A stretch of 64,000 bases of DNA from Syngnathus acus (lineage: Eukaryota; Chordata; Actinopteri; Syngnathiformes; Syngnathidae). The stretch is from assembly GCF_901709675.1 (NCBI RefSeq), contig NC_051095.1:12828956-12892955 (forward strand). Reading direction: 5' to 3'. Of the stretch, positions 13,683-24,665 are shown piece after piece. A program made the position numbers and the translations under genes. The notes beneath the pieces were generated by a model. The model ran no database searches. It saw only the letters and a program-made list of their open reading frames with translations, and had not been told where the DNA came from. How positions within the stretch are numbered: the stretch's first letter is position 1; each line of letters starts with the position of its first letter.

Positions 13683-14944
13683 ATGAGCTCCACTCCAAAA
13701 ATGCAGGCTAACGGAGGAGAGGAGAGGCCTGCGATGGCAGGAGCTCCTTCAGCTGCTTTAACGCCAGTCTGGTCTTTGTTGGAAGAAGCGGGGCAAATGA
13801 AGACGGAAGGGAACGCTTTCTATCGGGAAAAAAACATTCGTGCCGCTGTTGGCCGTTATCACCGTGCCCTTTTGATCCTTCGAAGCCTCGACTCTGAAAT
13901 GCCGTTGACTTTAAAAGGATTTGGACCTGAGAGGCCATCGCTCACATCTGAACAAGAAACATTCTTGAGAAACACCCAAGTGGACTGCTTCAACAATTTA
14001 GCTGGTATATTCAAAAATGACAAGGCTGCAAGTGTAACTGGCGATATTGTTAACAACACACTCCTAGTGCAGTGTGATAAAATGTTGTGAGCGCAACGAG
14101 ATATGTGATAGTGTCTGGACATAGACTATCTTTCTTTTTCAGCCTGTTTGCTGCAGAAAGAGAGTGTGGACTATGCTCGTGTCCATGAGTACAGCATGAA
14201 GGTGTTGGAGCAGCGGCCAGCTGATGCCAAAGCACTGTACAGGGCCGGCGTGGCCACACTAGAGCTTGGAGATGCACAGAAAGCCAAGCAGTACTTGACG
14301 CAGGCCTGCATGCTGCAGCCTAACGGTAAATTAATTTCTAATGCAGGGATGTGCAACTTAAATAATGAAAGGGGCTAAAAAAAAAAAGACCACACACTTC
14401 TTAACTGGATGTAGCACAGAAATGACATTCTTAATATGGGCAAAATATATGCTTATATGTGTGTGTGTGTGTTTTTTTAACTGCACCAATGTACATCGTG
14501 TCCTAATATATTTCATGTTCAAATGCATGTATAAAAAGGTCCAATATTGAACTAGAAAGGGAGAACGGTGGTGCCCAAGTCCAACCCTGGACACACCAGA
14601 GTAGTGAAAGCATAGGTAATATTCGTAAATCAATTGAGGGGCCACTCTGAGTGTGGATGCGGCCTACGTCTTCTGCGGTTTATCAGCTTGAGGGCATTCC
14701 AAACAGTACAGATGTCACTGTTAAATTGATAACAGTAAAATGACGAGAAATGTCTTTCTTCATTTGTAAAGGTCTTCAACGTATGAATTGTTGATTTCCT
14801 TTGTTGGATCTTTTTCTATCAGATGTCAACGTTAGGAAGTACCTGCAGAGGGTCGAAGAGAAGCTGAGCCATGAGTTAGTCCGGGAGAAAGCCATGTACC
14901 GAGGCATGTTTACCTCCAGCACAAAGAGTTGCCCTGGAAAATAG
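13683..14944 (+). CDS. ttc9c: Tetratricopeptide repeat protein 9C (TTC9C)
   Basis: Three coding exons, 13683-14004, 14143-14325 and 14823-14944, have consensus GT/AG borders and compatible phases. They encode 208 residues. Family resemblance is clear: a 'YHRALL.LRSLD' segment in TPR1, the junction peptide DCFNNLAACLLQ across exon 1/2, VLEQRPADAKALYRAGVA in the middle TPR, and a C-terminal 'YRGMF' like the 'YLGMFG' end of mammalian TTC9C. The N-terminus is about 35 residues longer than human TTC9C (about 171 residues), and a short tail follows the usual end. TPR proteins of this type are protein-interaction scaffolds. TTC9-family members are reported to be co-chaperone-like, but I see no catalytic site. 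The start is the first ATG after the upstream acceptor. The gene is convergent with the Dact-like gene. Confidence 0.92.
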
Positions 14945-15436
14945 AACCACACGGATGCATCAAGCGAGGTAGTTTATTACACTGTCTCCTCATGATGCCT
15001 CAGCCGAAACCAGAGACTTTGTTTGAGCTGAGTGGATGGCAGACCAACTCAAGAATGTTCTGAAATGAAAGCCTGAACCAATGATGTCTTATTTTTGAGG
15101 TACAGCAGTAATTGGACACTACCAGTCCGAGACATTCTCAGAGGAAAAAGTGTCCAAATGTTTGACTTGTAAGTTGATTTTAAACAAAAAAATAATGTTT
15201 CATACGAAGAATTGAGACAAGATATGGTGTTCCCTAGCAACAAGGAGAATGCTTCTTGAACCCAAAAGATCAAACACGGAGTTCACAGATCTGACTCTGA
15301 AGGCGAATGTCAACTGTGCATTTTCATCCAGATTGTTCTGTTTCATAAATTCTATTGGACTTATCAACCCAATTTGAACCTGGCTGGTGTATGGGTTTGT
15401 ATGACACATGACACACTGTTTATGTTTAACTTGACG

Positions 15437-15447
15437 TTTATTTTATT
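15437..15447 (-). terminator. Candidate polyadenylation signals of the Dact-like gene
   Basis: Two overlapping AATAAA hexamers on the minus strand (TTTATT on +, at 15437-15442 and 15442-15447) lie about 570 bases downstream of the Dact-like stop codon. They fit a 3' UTR end. Nearby alternatives cannot be excluded. Confidence 0.45.
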
Positions 15448-15506
15448 CATTGAAAGTTGCACTTAGTCACAAGCAACAATTCTTTCAAAATCCTGAGCAC
15501 ATTCAA

Positions 15507-15512
15507 AATAAA
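15507..15512 (+). terminator. Candidate polyadenylation signal of ttc9c
   Basis: AATAAA lies about 560 bases after the ttc9c stop codon. It would place the ttc9c transcript end past the candidate minus-strand signals at 15437-15447, so the two convergent 3' UTRs would overlap. I see no stronger signal between the stop codon and this site. Confidence 0.45.
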
Positions 15513-16016
15513 CAAGTTTGGTTTTGGTCAACATTTGGCCAGTATGATTGTACTTCAGAGGCAGGATTGCCAATAGTAAAAAAAAAAAGAATATCATTTT
15601 CACAAGAACTTGTCACAGAGCAGCATGCAGAAGCGTGTATATGAATATATTCATTCTTTAGTTACTACATCATTCAAGTCGCTGATATGTGTATGGTCAC
15701 TGTCTTATTTACTATAACTAGCTACTTTTACCCAGATAAGTTCTCTACAAGACTTCACAGAAAAACACAAGATGTTTATATGGGTCTTTACATCGTCAGA
15801 CGCTGATAGACTACTGTGATATTAATCTGTAGACGATGCAGTGTGTTCACGCTGCAAGACCCTTTGCAAGTAATACATTTTATAGATCAAGGTGCCTGAG
15901 ATGAACTCAGCAGCTAATGTGTGGGTTGCTGAAAGAACATGGCTTCCATATCTCCTGTCCAAAAGCAATACTTTTTTTGAAATGTTGCAATATTAACACA
16001 CCAAGCAGGTGAAAAA

Positions 16017-19000
16017 TCACTTAGATGGTTTCTGTTTGAGGCTTAAGGATCTCATAGAGCCAAAAACACGCCTGCCCAAGTCCCTCAGGGATCGAGAACG
16101 TTGGAGGGGATGTCTGGGCGGTGGGGAAGGAGAAAAAGAGGGAGAAGAAAGAGGACTGAATGAGTGACAGCTGCTCTCGAAGCTCTGAGAGCAGGAGAGG
16201 TTAAAGAGGCTAGCTGTGGATGAGAGGTGCTTGTTCTCCGCTGCGTTCAGCAGTCTGGCACCTTTGTCCCTGCCTGCACACATGGCACTTTGCCCCACAT
16301 CGAATGAGGAAACCCAGTTTGACTGTCTTGTGGGCTCATCCTGGTTGCAAGGCACCAGCAAGCCCTGAGACTCGCTCCTGAACAGAGCCCTCCGGGAGCT
16401 CCTCACACTGGAGCTTCGCTTCTCTCCACCCTCCTTTCCTCTCGTCTTAGAGAAAATAGGTGAGCTTTCTACCTTTGACCACTTGTCATGAGCGCTGGAC
16501 GCTCTCTGTTTACCATCTGCATTCCTTGTCCATCCGTAGCCGTACTCCGCCCTATCCATCTCCTCCCTCTCGCTCTGAGTGTCCTTTCCCCAGAGGCGCC
16601 GCTCAAAGGCTCTGCTCAGTTTGTTGGAGGTCTTGCTGCGTGATTGTGTCTTCTCATCCTCACGCCAAGCAGAGCCAGAGTCCTCCCTCTTGGCATAGTT
16701 GCTAACAGTCGCTGCCCTGATCAGCTTGTGAGACGCATGCTTGCCTCTGTAGAGCCCGTCGCCCTCCACCCTATTCCAGCCCCCGCTGTGTCGGAGGGAC
16801 CCACTCCTAGGAGGGATGCCACCAAAGTCCACAGGAGATGTGCCGGTGGTGGCACGGGGCAGCGAACACTGAAAAGGGGTGTCCCTCCGGAACACTGAGA
16901 GCGGGGTAGCTCCCATCGGGGAGGGTTGGAGAGGATGTGGAGGAGAGTGGGCTCTTTGCGTGGGGCGGGAGGAAGGAGGAGAGGAGGCCGTGGAGGAGGG
17001 CAGGTCTGACTGGGAAGGGATCTGTTGGTACTGGCACTGTGAAGAATAGACTGGAGAAGTAGCATGGCTGGACAGATAAGGGTGGACTGGGCTGCTGGAG
17101 TGTGAGAGGGGAGGAGTAACACTGGACTGGGACTGCGGCGAATGGGTGATGCTGAGAGACAGCTGGATTGGTCTTTGAGGGGTCAGGTCGGTCCGTCTTA
17201 TGACATCATGTGCTTGTTGTTTATGGGCTGTCGGGAGACCTTTATGTTTTTTCAACTCACTGGCTGCTTCTGCCTGGAAGCAGTCGATATCCAGTTCCAC
17301 ACCTTGCTCCATCAGCCCGACCACGACGGCCCTGGACAAGCCAGAGATGCGAGAGATTTCCCCCACCATGGGAGAGTCCTCGATCAGTTTGAGACTGGAG
17401 CTGGACTCCTGTATCAAGCTGCTGCGCTGGGACCCCGCCGCTGATCCAAACACTGAGGTTCCGGCTTCAGGTGGCTGTCCTGCACTCCAGTCCAATGAGC
17501 GAGAGAAGGCTGCTGATCCAAATGCAGAAGTGGCTGCAGGACCCGAAGTGAGCTCCAGGGAGCTGCGGTGGTTGAGGGAAGTAGGACAGGTGGAAATTCG
17601 GGGCCGTGCTCGAAGCGCCGGGCCAGGCGTTGAAGAGGGTTGTGACGGCACTGAAGCAGCCGAACCCGCGGAGTCAACCCCCAGATTGACATTTTGGGGT
17701 TTTTCAACAATCCCCCTGTTAGAGTTTAAACCAGGAGTAAGGTTCAAGTTTAGGTTGAGATGCAAGTTGATGCTCAAATCCTCTGTGGTCGCAGAGGGAA
17801 GGCTACCCAGATTGATAGAGTTCCTCGTGGCTTTTTTCCCAGTGGCGCTAAGACTCACTCTGGCTGAATTACCCAGTAGCGATTTGCACGGTGTTGCACT
17901 GCCCCCCGTCAGCGTGGAAGGTGTACTGCGGCTTTCAAAGGCAGACAGGGACTGAGTGGAACCGTGACTTTTACCAGGCGTGCTAAGGCCTCTGTGTGTG
18001 AGCGGACAGTGTGCAAGATCAGGGATGGAGAGGTTCATCCGACGGTGGTATTGATGAGCTAGCCGAGAGATGTACTGCTCCAGCTGCGTCAAAGACACTG
18101 GGTTCGAGGCATTCTGTCGTCGGAGAGGCGGACTTACACCACCGATGGATTCTGTTGGCTCGTCTGCTTGGTTTCCTTCCGAATTTGGAGAAGGAGACCG
18201 CGCTTGTGTCTGAGAGGTAAAAAGGGGACTCTGGAGGGCAACAGCGTGCAGCGGGCTGGGATACGGGTACACCTCTTTTGTCCGACGGGATATGAGGTCT
18301 TCGCAGTAGCACGGGTCCAACTGTGGTCGTTGTGCATGGGAGTAGATGGGAGATGGAGAGACACGGCCAAACTTTAGAAGAGAACAGGTCGATGAGTTGT
18401 CGAGGCCTGGGCAGAGGTCTGACAGAAAGCTGAGACCACACACTTCAGGCTCACTTGAGACGGCTGCAAAACAGGACAGAAGGACATTTTATTGCAGTAA
18501 CTGTCAAATACATTTCATTTTCCACAATAATCTTCATCTCACCTGACACTGACTGCTCCTGAGTTGGCTCTGAATCCTTGCGTCTATCATGCGGTCCTGA
18601 TGGTTGCACTGCACAATCTGACCATAAGATGTCAGTGTTGCCCACTGAACCAGGGATCTGTTCCCAAAACTTTGTGGGTCTGTTTGCCTGTATCAGTCCT
18701 CCCTGGGCAACATCACTGGACACTGAGTAGCATGAGTCTGACAGTGAGCTCCCACTCACTGAATAGAAACCTTGAAGAAAAAAAAAACATCAGGACATGT
18801 ACGTATGTGCATGTCGGTGATGGATAGGTCAGAAATGACAACGTGGGAATGCGTCTAGTTACGATTCAACAAACTGGACACCACAGAATTCAAACAAGTG
18901 TGAGACTATCTTTAAACTTAGAGATTCTGAAGCACTCAAAAGAGTTGTGAATAAATGCAAATTGTGAGAGGAATGTATGACTTGGATGGCAGCGAGTACA

Positions 19001-22000
19001 ATGTGTTTGCCAGGAAAGGCTAAAACGTCGAGTGAGTCAGGGCTAAGTCACACAAAGTGCAAGTAAACAAAGTAGAAAAAAGGCGGGTTAATCTTTACAA
19101 AGACGTCTTGCACAAGACGTTCACACACTTCTATTGGTACGTCTTTTTACCTGAGCTCGGTCTGGAATCACTGTCCAGGTGGACGGCACCGCAGGGGTCG
19201 GGTGTGGGTGGTGACAGCAGGTCAGAGGGGGCGTCCCAGGACAGAGTGGACCAGCGGGAGTTATTCCCCCCGCCCACTGAAGAATGTACCGTCCCGTCGC
19301 CAGAGTTACGACAGGAGTTGTCTGGGTTACTCTGACTTGACAGGCCCATTGTGTCTGAGGGGGAGGGCGCCTGAAATAAAAACAGCGCAAGACAGGTGCG
19401 GACTGAGGGATCTCTATCAAAAGTCGTCACAGACGAACAGTCATTTTTCTAGGTTGTAAGACTCCTACCATTTCTTATTTAGGCTTGGAAAGTAGGATTG
19501 GCCTGCCTCACTCCAACAAGAGGTGAACGTGAAAAGTTAGACATAATTAAAGAAAGATGACCAGTCCCCTTCAATTTCTTAATTTTGTTGTATACTTAAT
19601 ACTTTTGGCTTTCAGATCAGAAGAGTACCGTATTTTCAGCACTATAAGGCGCACTGGATTATAAGGCGCACCTTCAATGAATGGCCCATTTTAAAACTTT
19701 GTCCATATATAAGGCGCACCGGATTATAAGGTGCATAGAATAACTCAATGTTGCTCAAACGTTAATGCAATCACAATATAGTAACACTCGAAATAGTGAA
19801 AACAATAATATATCACTAACTCAACGTTGCTCAAACGTTAATATCACACAACACATAAAATAAACACGTAAAGCTTACTTTAATAAATTAGTCCTCATCC
19901 ACGAATCCATATTGGTCCATATATAAGGCGCACCGGATTATAAGGTGCACTGTTGGCTTTTGAGAAAATTGGAGGTATTTAGGTGCGCCTTATAGTGCGG
20001 AAAATACGGTAGTATCAGACAAATTCCAGCTTTTATTTCATGCTATTTATATCTAGATGTGTTAATAATGTCTGTTCTAACATTTTGCTCACTTGAAATG
20101 TGGGTGGCTTGGTGCTCTGGCCTGACTTGTTTAAATGAAGTAAAAATGCAATATTTCATTTTTGATGGCATAACGCTTTACTTGCAATAACTGCATCAAG
20201 CCATTCACTACACCAGACTGTTAAAGCATTCAATGCAGACCTTTACTACAGTCTCTGAGTTCTTCTTTTCTCCCTTCAGTCTCCTCTTCAGGAGTTATAA
20301 TGCATGCTCTATTGAGCTAATGTCCAGTGTTTTTCCTCAGCCTTCTACTTTTCCGCCTGATGAAGTCTTTTGATGTGTTGGCAGTGTGTTTTGGTCATTG
20401 TCTTGATGCGTGATGACATTTCTCACAGATGATCTTGACTAGATTGGATTTTCCAAGGAAGTAGAGCGATAGATGACCCACAAAAGTTTTGGAACAACAT
20501 TATATGAACTGATGAGAAGGTGCTTGGTGCATTGTTGAACACATCTGGAGGTAAATAGCATGAAATAAGAGCACGACTTCTAAACTTTTTGTCTGATACT
20601 CCTTTCTGGATCTGAAACCTAAATGTCTTCATCATACAACAAAAAACAAGGAACAACAACAGTGCAACCTCCAGAGGTGTTGGACGGGAGTGTATGACAT
20701 CATTTTCAGCCCCCCCAATGACATCACTCCTCCTGGAATGCACATTTTGTAAACGAGGCCCCATCCCCATACAACAGGACTGACAATCACTCAAGTCAGC
20801 AAAGTGCTTCCATTTGCTAGATTAGCAAAGGCATGGAGTAACCCCCAACAACCATCCCTACCCCACCCACTCAGCCACCTCTGTTCAATTATTCTCCAAA
20901 TCCCCCAACCCACCTCCAAGCCGTGCGGCCAGTCTCTGCATGAGGCAAGAGAAAGCCTGTGAGCTCTCCTGATCAAGAAAACAATACAGGTAGTGACTCA
21001 CTGCTGCGATGACAGGAAACGGGAAGGGTGGGTGGCAGGGGGCTTGAGGAGATAATGGGAGAAGACAGATGACGTAACAAAGACAGAGCAGCAGAAGGAA
21101 GGGGGGGGGGGGGTCGTGAAGAGGATAAAAAGAAAGGCATATGAGGAAGAGCTTCTGTCCATCTCCACCTGTCACCTTGCAGATGAGGAATGTGGTGGAA
21201 AAAAACTGAAGTGACTCATTGCCTGGTTAAAGGAAGGGATGGTTGGGGGGGCAAGTGGTTGCTGGGGCAAGGTAGAAGGACCGGACCACCACCCGTTCCC
21301 ACCATGCTCACTCTCCTTTAACTCCCCTTGACAAATAATCCCCCTCACTCCCATAATATCCTCTCAGCCTGCTACCCCCGACTCAGCACTGCTCCAACTC
21401 TAAGTTCTCGCTTCTCCTCCCACACACCAGCAGTGAGCAACAAACTCAACCTGCACTTTTCACTCTCATTCTATTTCAAGAGTCCAAACGTGTGACGCAT
21501 CGTTTACATGCATGAATCTGCGTCTGCCGTCCATCCGCAGTGCACATTATGGCATATGATGTTGCACACGGCCCAGCCAGTGCCTGATCAAATCATAGGA
21601 GAGTTAAATGTGGGTGTAGGAGGAGGGGGGGGGGGCAGTTGTGAGCAATGTAATCTGATATTCACTCATGTGAGCACCAGAGCGCCTCTGGAACAATGAG
21701 GTAGGACACATACATCAGTAGACGACATGCAGCCAAACAATGTAGAACGTGTTTTGTTGAGCGCTATTTATTGTTCGTGCATTATTAATTTTAAACATAC
21801 GCCTACGCTGTGCCTCTGCAAAACCTTCACTCAAGTGGGATCCTTTTTGTGTGTGTGTGTGTGTTTCAGCTCCTGAGGCAACAAGCAGAGACAAAGCCTC
21901 ACTCACTCCACAAGCCAGTCTAATGGCTCCGTGTAAGGTGATGCTTCCTAACACTAACCTCATTTTCTAGACTCACAAACACACACACACACGCACACAG

Positions 22001-24665
22001 TAGAGCATCCATCTTTCTCTGACATGCCGCTTGAGCTGACTGGGACTTGATCTGAAAGATAAATCATGCCAACATGACAACTTTTAATGTTTAGCAAAAT
22101 GCTATATTCTCCAATAAAGTATTTACTTAACCCAAAATTTGTGAACATGTTTCATTTGGTTCAAGGAGCCTATTATAGACATTTATTTTGCATGAATGAG
22201 AAAGATTCAATTCAAATGGAACGTTTCTTTGCCTCTGCCTGCTTGCAAGATGTGAATTTGCTCACTTTTTAGCACAAGTAAGGAGAAAACGTTGAATTGA
22301 ATTTCAAATCAAAATCCACTCATTTTGCCATTTGCTGTCGACTGAAAATGACATCACAGTGCCTCAGGACTGAGGTATCGGCCACTCACCTGTTTGCTGA
22401 GTTTGTTCAAGTAACGTTCACAAGCTTAGCCCTGAGGCACTGTGATGTCATTTTCAAGTGACCGCAAGTGGCAAAATCGCAGCTCACTGAGCTGAAGAAA
22501 AACGAGTGGACTTCATATTTTACAAACATAATATTAATCTGAATGCTGTTTTTAGACCAATGTCCAAACCATTTGTGTATCATAAATCTGAAATTGTTTC
22601 TTGTAATTAGGGCTAATTCATTGCTTGTCCTTGATTTAAAAAAAAATAAATGAAAAAAAAGTGGAGAGGACATTGATTTTGTTTTTTGTAATAAAAAATC
22701 ATTCCCAAATTGGACAATGGATAACTGTGGTGTGGAACCACTAAAATGTTCGTAATATTTAAAAGACCGTTTGTTACATAGTCACAAACTTAGAGGTACT
22801 GGTGTCTCAAAAGATATATTTCAAACCTAAACTACAAACAATTTTTTTTCAGAATCTTGCCTCTGTATGACACACTAGAATATCACAAAGCTGAGCCTTA
22901 TTTTCTTTGGTCAAGCAAAATTGTTGATAAAACTCTTATATTGGAAACAGACTCTAATGAAGTTGCCAGTGAGCATGGGGGAAAAAAACAAGTCGTTATA
23001 TAATTGCAAAGCACTGAGTCATGCAGTCGAATGTGTTTGAGCAAGAACCTATGTGTAAAGAGATCATTAAATTCAATGTTGTTCCATCTACACGCGTCTA
23101 CATGTTGGACCTCATTGCTGTTTAGGTGGGCGAGCGCAGAGGGTAAGGCGTCAAACTGCCGGCCCGCTGCGACAGCTACCTTCTGAGGTGAGAATGAGAA
23201 ATGCTGCCTCGTCCTCTCGACGGGGCATTGCAGCACCAAATGGTTGTGGGGGGGGGACAACAGCGGAGATGGTAGTGGGTAGGCGGTGTGGAAGGCAGCA
23301 CTTCCACCGTCATGCCCTTGCTCAGATGCCTCTCATTTCTGTCCCCGCTTTAATACAAGTCATTCGTACTTTCTGCCTTCTCCAGGTTTTATGAGCATGT
23401 TCTGTTCTAATTAGGTTGTCTGGATTTTTTCCCCAGGGTACATGTGGTCCACAGTTCTCCACCCCTTCTTTGGCTCAGACGAGTTATTGCACTATTTTTA
23501 CTGAAACAAAAGCAAATGAAAACTTGATGACACTGAAGTGCATTGTGGGTTGTGCAGCTCAACTTCTGAGAGATAACCTTTCCGTCCAGTTGAGAAATTT
23601 AGAGACCAGCCATGTTTATAAGTGTGCTGTAACACAACATTGAGGATAATTTGACCGAAGGAAAATGTAGTTCACGGTCACAAATAATGTACAATATCAC
23701 TATTACTGTAGGGCACAGCTCCAGGCAGGGACATTGTGTCCATCTGGATTGATTATATGCCAACCCACATTCTCCAACGGGTTTATCATAATATGATCTG
23801 TATACTGGCCACAACATAAGGTACACCAACCAGATTCAAAACTTGCCTGTGCACCGATAAAAATGCTCATCACTCTGATTTTTTTTTTTCCCAGTCCTGC
23901 CACTTGAAAGATATTTTTAATCCTGTGAGGGAAGTGAAATATTAACAAGAAAAAAAATCACACACACACATACACAATGAATCGACATAACAAACTAACT
24001 ACACATTTAAATGTAAATTAAATCTGTGGGGGAAATGACATTGAGCAGTTGCATGTTGGCATGTGTTAATAACTATACTTTGGTGATATTTGTACAATTA
24101 CTACAAAGTAAGACGTATAATATTGACTGAAATCATTATATACTATAGTGTTGGTGTACCTTATGAAATGTCTACCATGCCAACGTGACCTTTACAGCTA
24201 ATGGAGCATCGGCTCCAAACGTTCTCACTGGAAATAAAAGCTGCACCAGCCCAGTGTTGATCGCCACAGCCACACTTCGATGACATTTAATGCTCTTGTC
24301 AATCAACTTGGAGGGGAGGGGAGGGGAGGGGGTACCGCTTCATGCCACTGAGATGCGGCATGCATACTTGGAGATCTAAAACAACCTTGACATGGTTGTT
24401 GGATTGCGGATTGACTGACCTGTTGCCCGCGGGGTGTCGCAGCGTTCTGCCCGGTATCGTCGTGCGCTTCGCTCCCACCCACCGGATCCGGCTCGGTCGC
24501 GTTGACTCGATCCCCCAGAGCGGCGTCCACCATGTCGAGGTGTTTGCATCGGAGCAGCTCCAGCTCCAGGACCCCGGCCAGCGTCGCTTTGAGGCGCTCT
24601 CCGATGCGAACGCGCTCGGTGCCCGACCATAGCGAGTTGACGCAGCCGCGGCGGCCGGCCGCCAT
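16017..24665 (-). CDS. Divergent Dapper/Dact-family protein (Dishevelled-binding antagonist-like)
   Basis: Exons read on the minus strand are 24665-24420, 19370-19151, 18770-18543 and 18463-16017, all in phase, for 1046 residues. Exon 1 carries a leucine-rich helix (ERLKATLAGVLELELL) like the N-terminal zipper of DACT1/2. The exon 2/3 junction gives DSRPSSGFYSVSGSSLSDS, and exon 4 carries YPYPSPLHAVALQSPLF. Both are Dact signatures and match DACT2 best. The rest is Ser/Pro-rich, with a helix-forming block (EISRISGLSRAVVVGLMEQ) I do not know from DACT1-3. Dact proteins bind Dishevelled and tune Wnt and TGF-beta signalling. The usual C-terminal lysine-rich block ending MTTV, a PDZ ligand, is absent: the protein ends LKQKPSK. 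It may be the less-known fourth Dact paralogue or a lineage-specific form, so I give no symbol. Confidence 0.75.
19627..20009. mobile_element. TA-flanked MITE within the Dact-like gene intron
   Basis: The 27-base ends are inverted repeats with one mismatch. The left end begins ccgtattttcagcactataa. The right end has ccgtattttccgcactataa on the opposite strand. TA flanks both sides (19625-19626 and 20010-20011). 'ataaggcgcaccggattata' occurs near both ends, and a 'ctcaa.gttgctcaaacgtt' block is duplicated in the middle. There is no coding capacity. It is 383 bases long and matches a MITE type I remember as frequent in fish introns. Confidence 0.85.
20915..20969 (-). other. Possible alternative or extra exon of the Dact-like gene
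   Basis: On the minus strand an acceptor (ttgttttcttgatcag) and a donor (ggag|gtgggt) bracket 55 bases. Read in phase with exon 1 they encode ESSQAFSCLMQRLAARLG, a helix-prone segment placed where Dact proteins have their coiled coil. Its 55-base length would break the frame into the strong acceptor of the next exon. It would need another small exon or the weaker acceptor at 19402. It may be alternative, or spurious. Confidence 0.3.
22315..22510. mobile_element. Short inverted-repeat element (MITE-like) in the intron
   Basis: The left arm (tccactc, then ttttgcca, then 'tgaaaatgacatcacagtgc') and the right arm (its reverse complement ending gagtgga) pair over about 55 bases. The right arm has an extra block of about 24 bases. 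The loop is about 65 bases. The arms are too long and too precise to be chance, but I cannot name the family. Confidence 0.6.

Larger units (their letters stand above)
20010..24419. other. Large first intron of the Dact-like gene
   Basis: This 4.4-kb part of the intron holds a possible extra exon (20915-20969), G runs at about 21103-21112 and 21625-21635, GT/CA microsatellites near 21848-21864 and 21981-21992, and an inverted-repeat element at 22315-22510. A GGAGG-type purine repeat at 24312-24331 lies about 90 bases from the exon 1 donor. No independent gene is seen. Confidence 0.55.

Noticed and set aside
17200-17955. 251-codon open frame on the + strand
   Set aside because: It lies antisense to the large last exon of the Dact-like gene, has no recognisable domain, and is a composition shadow of that Ser/Pro-rich coding sequence.
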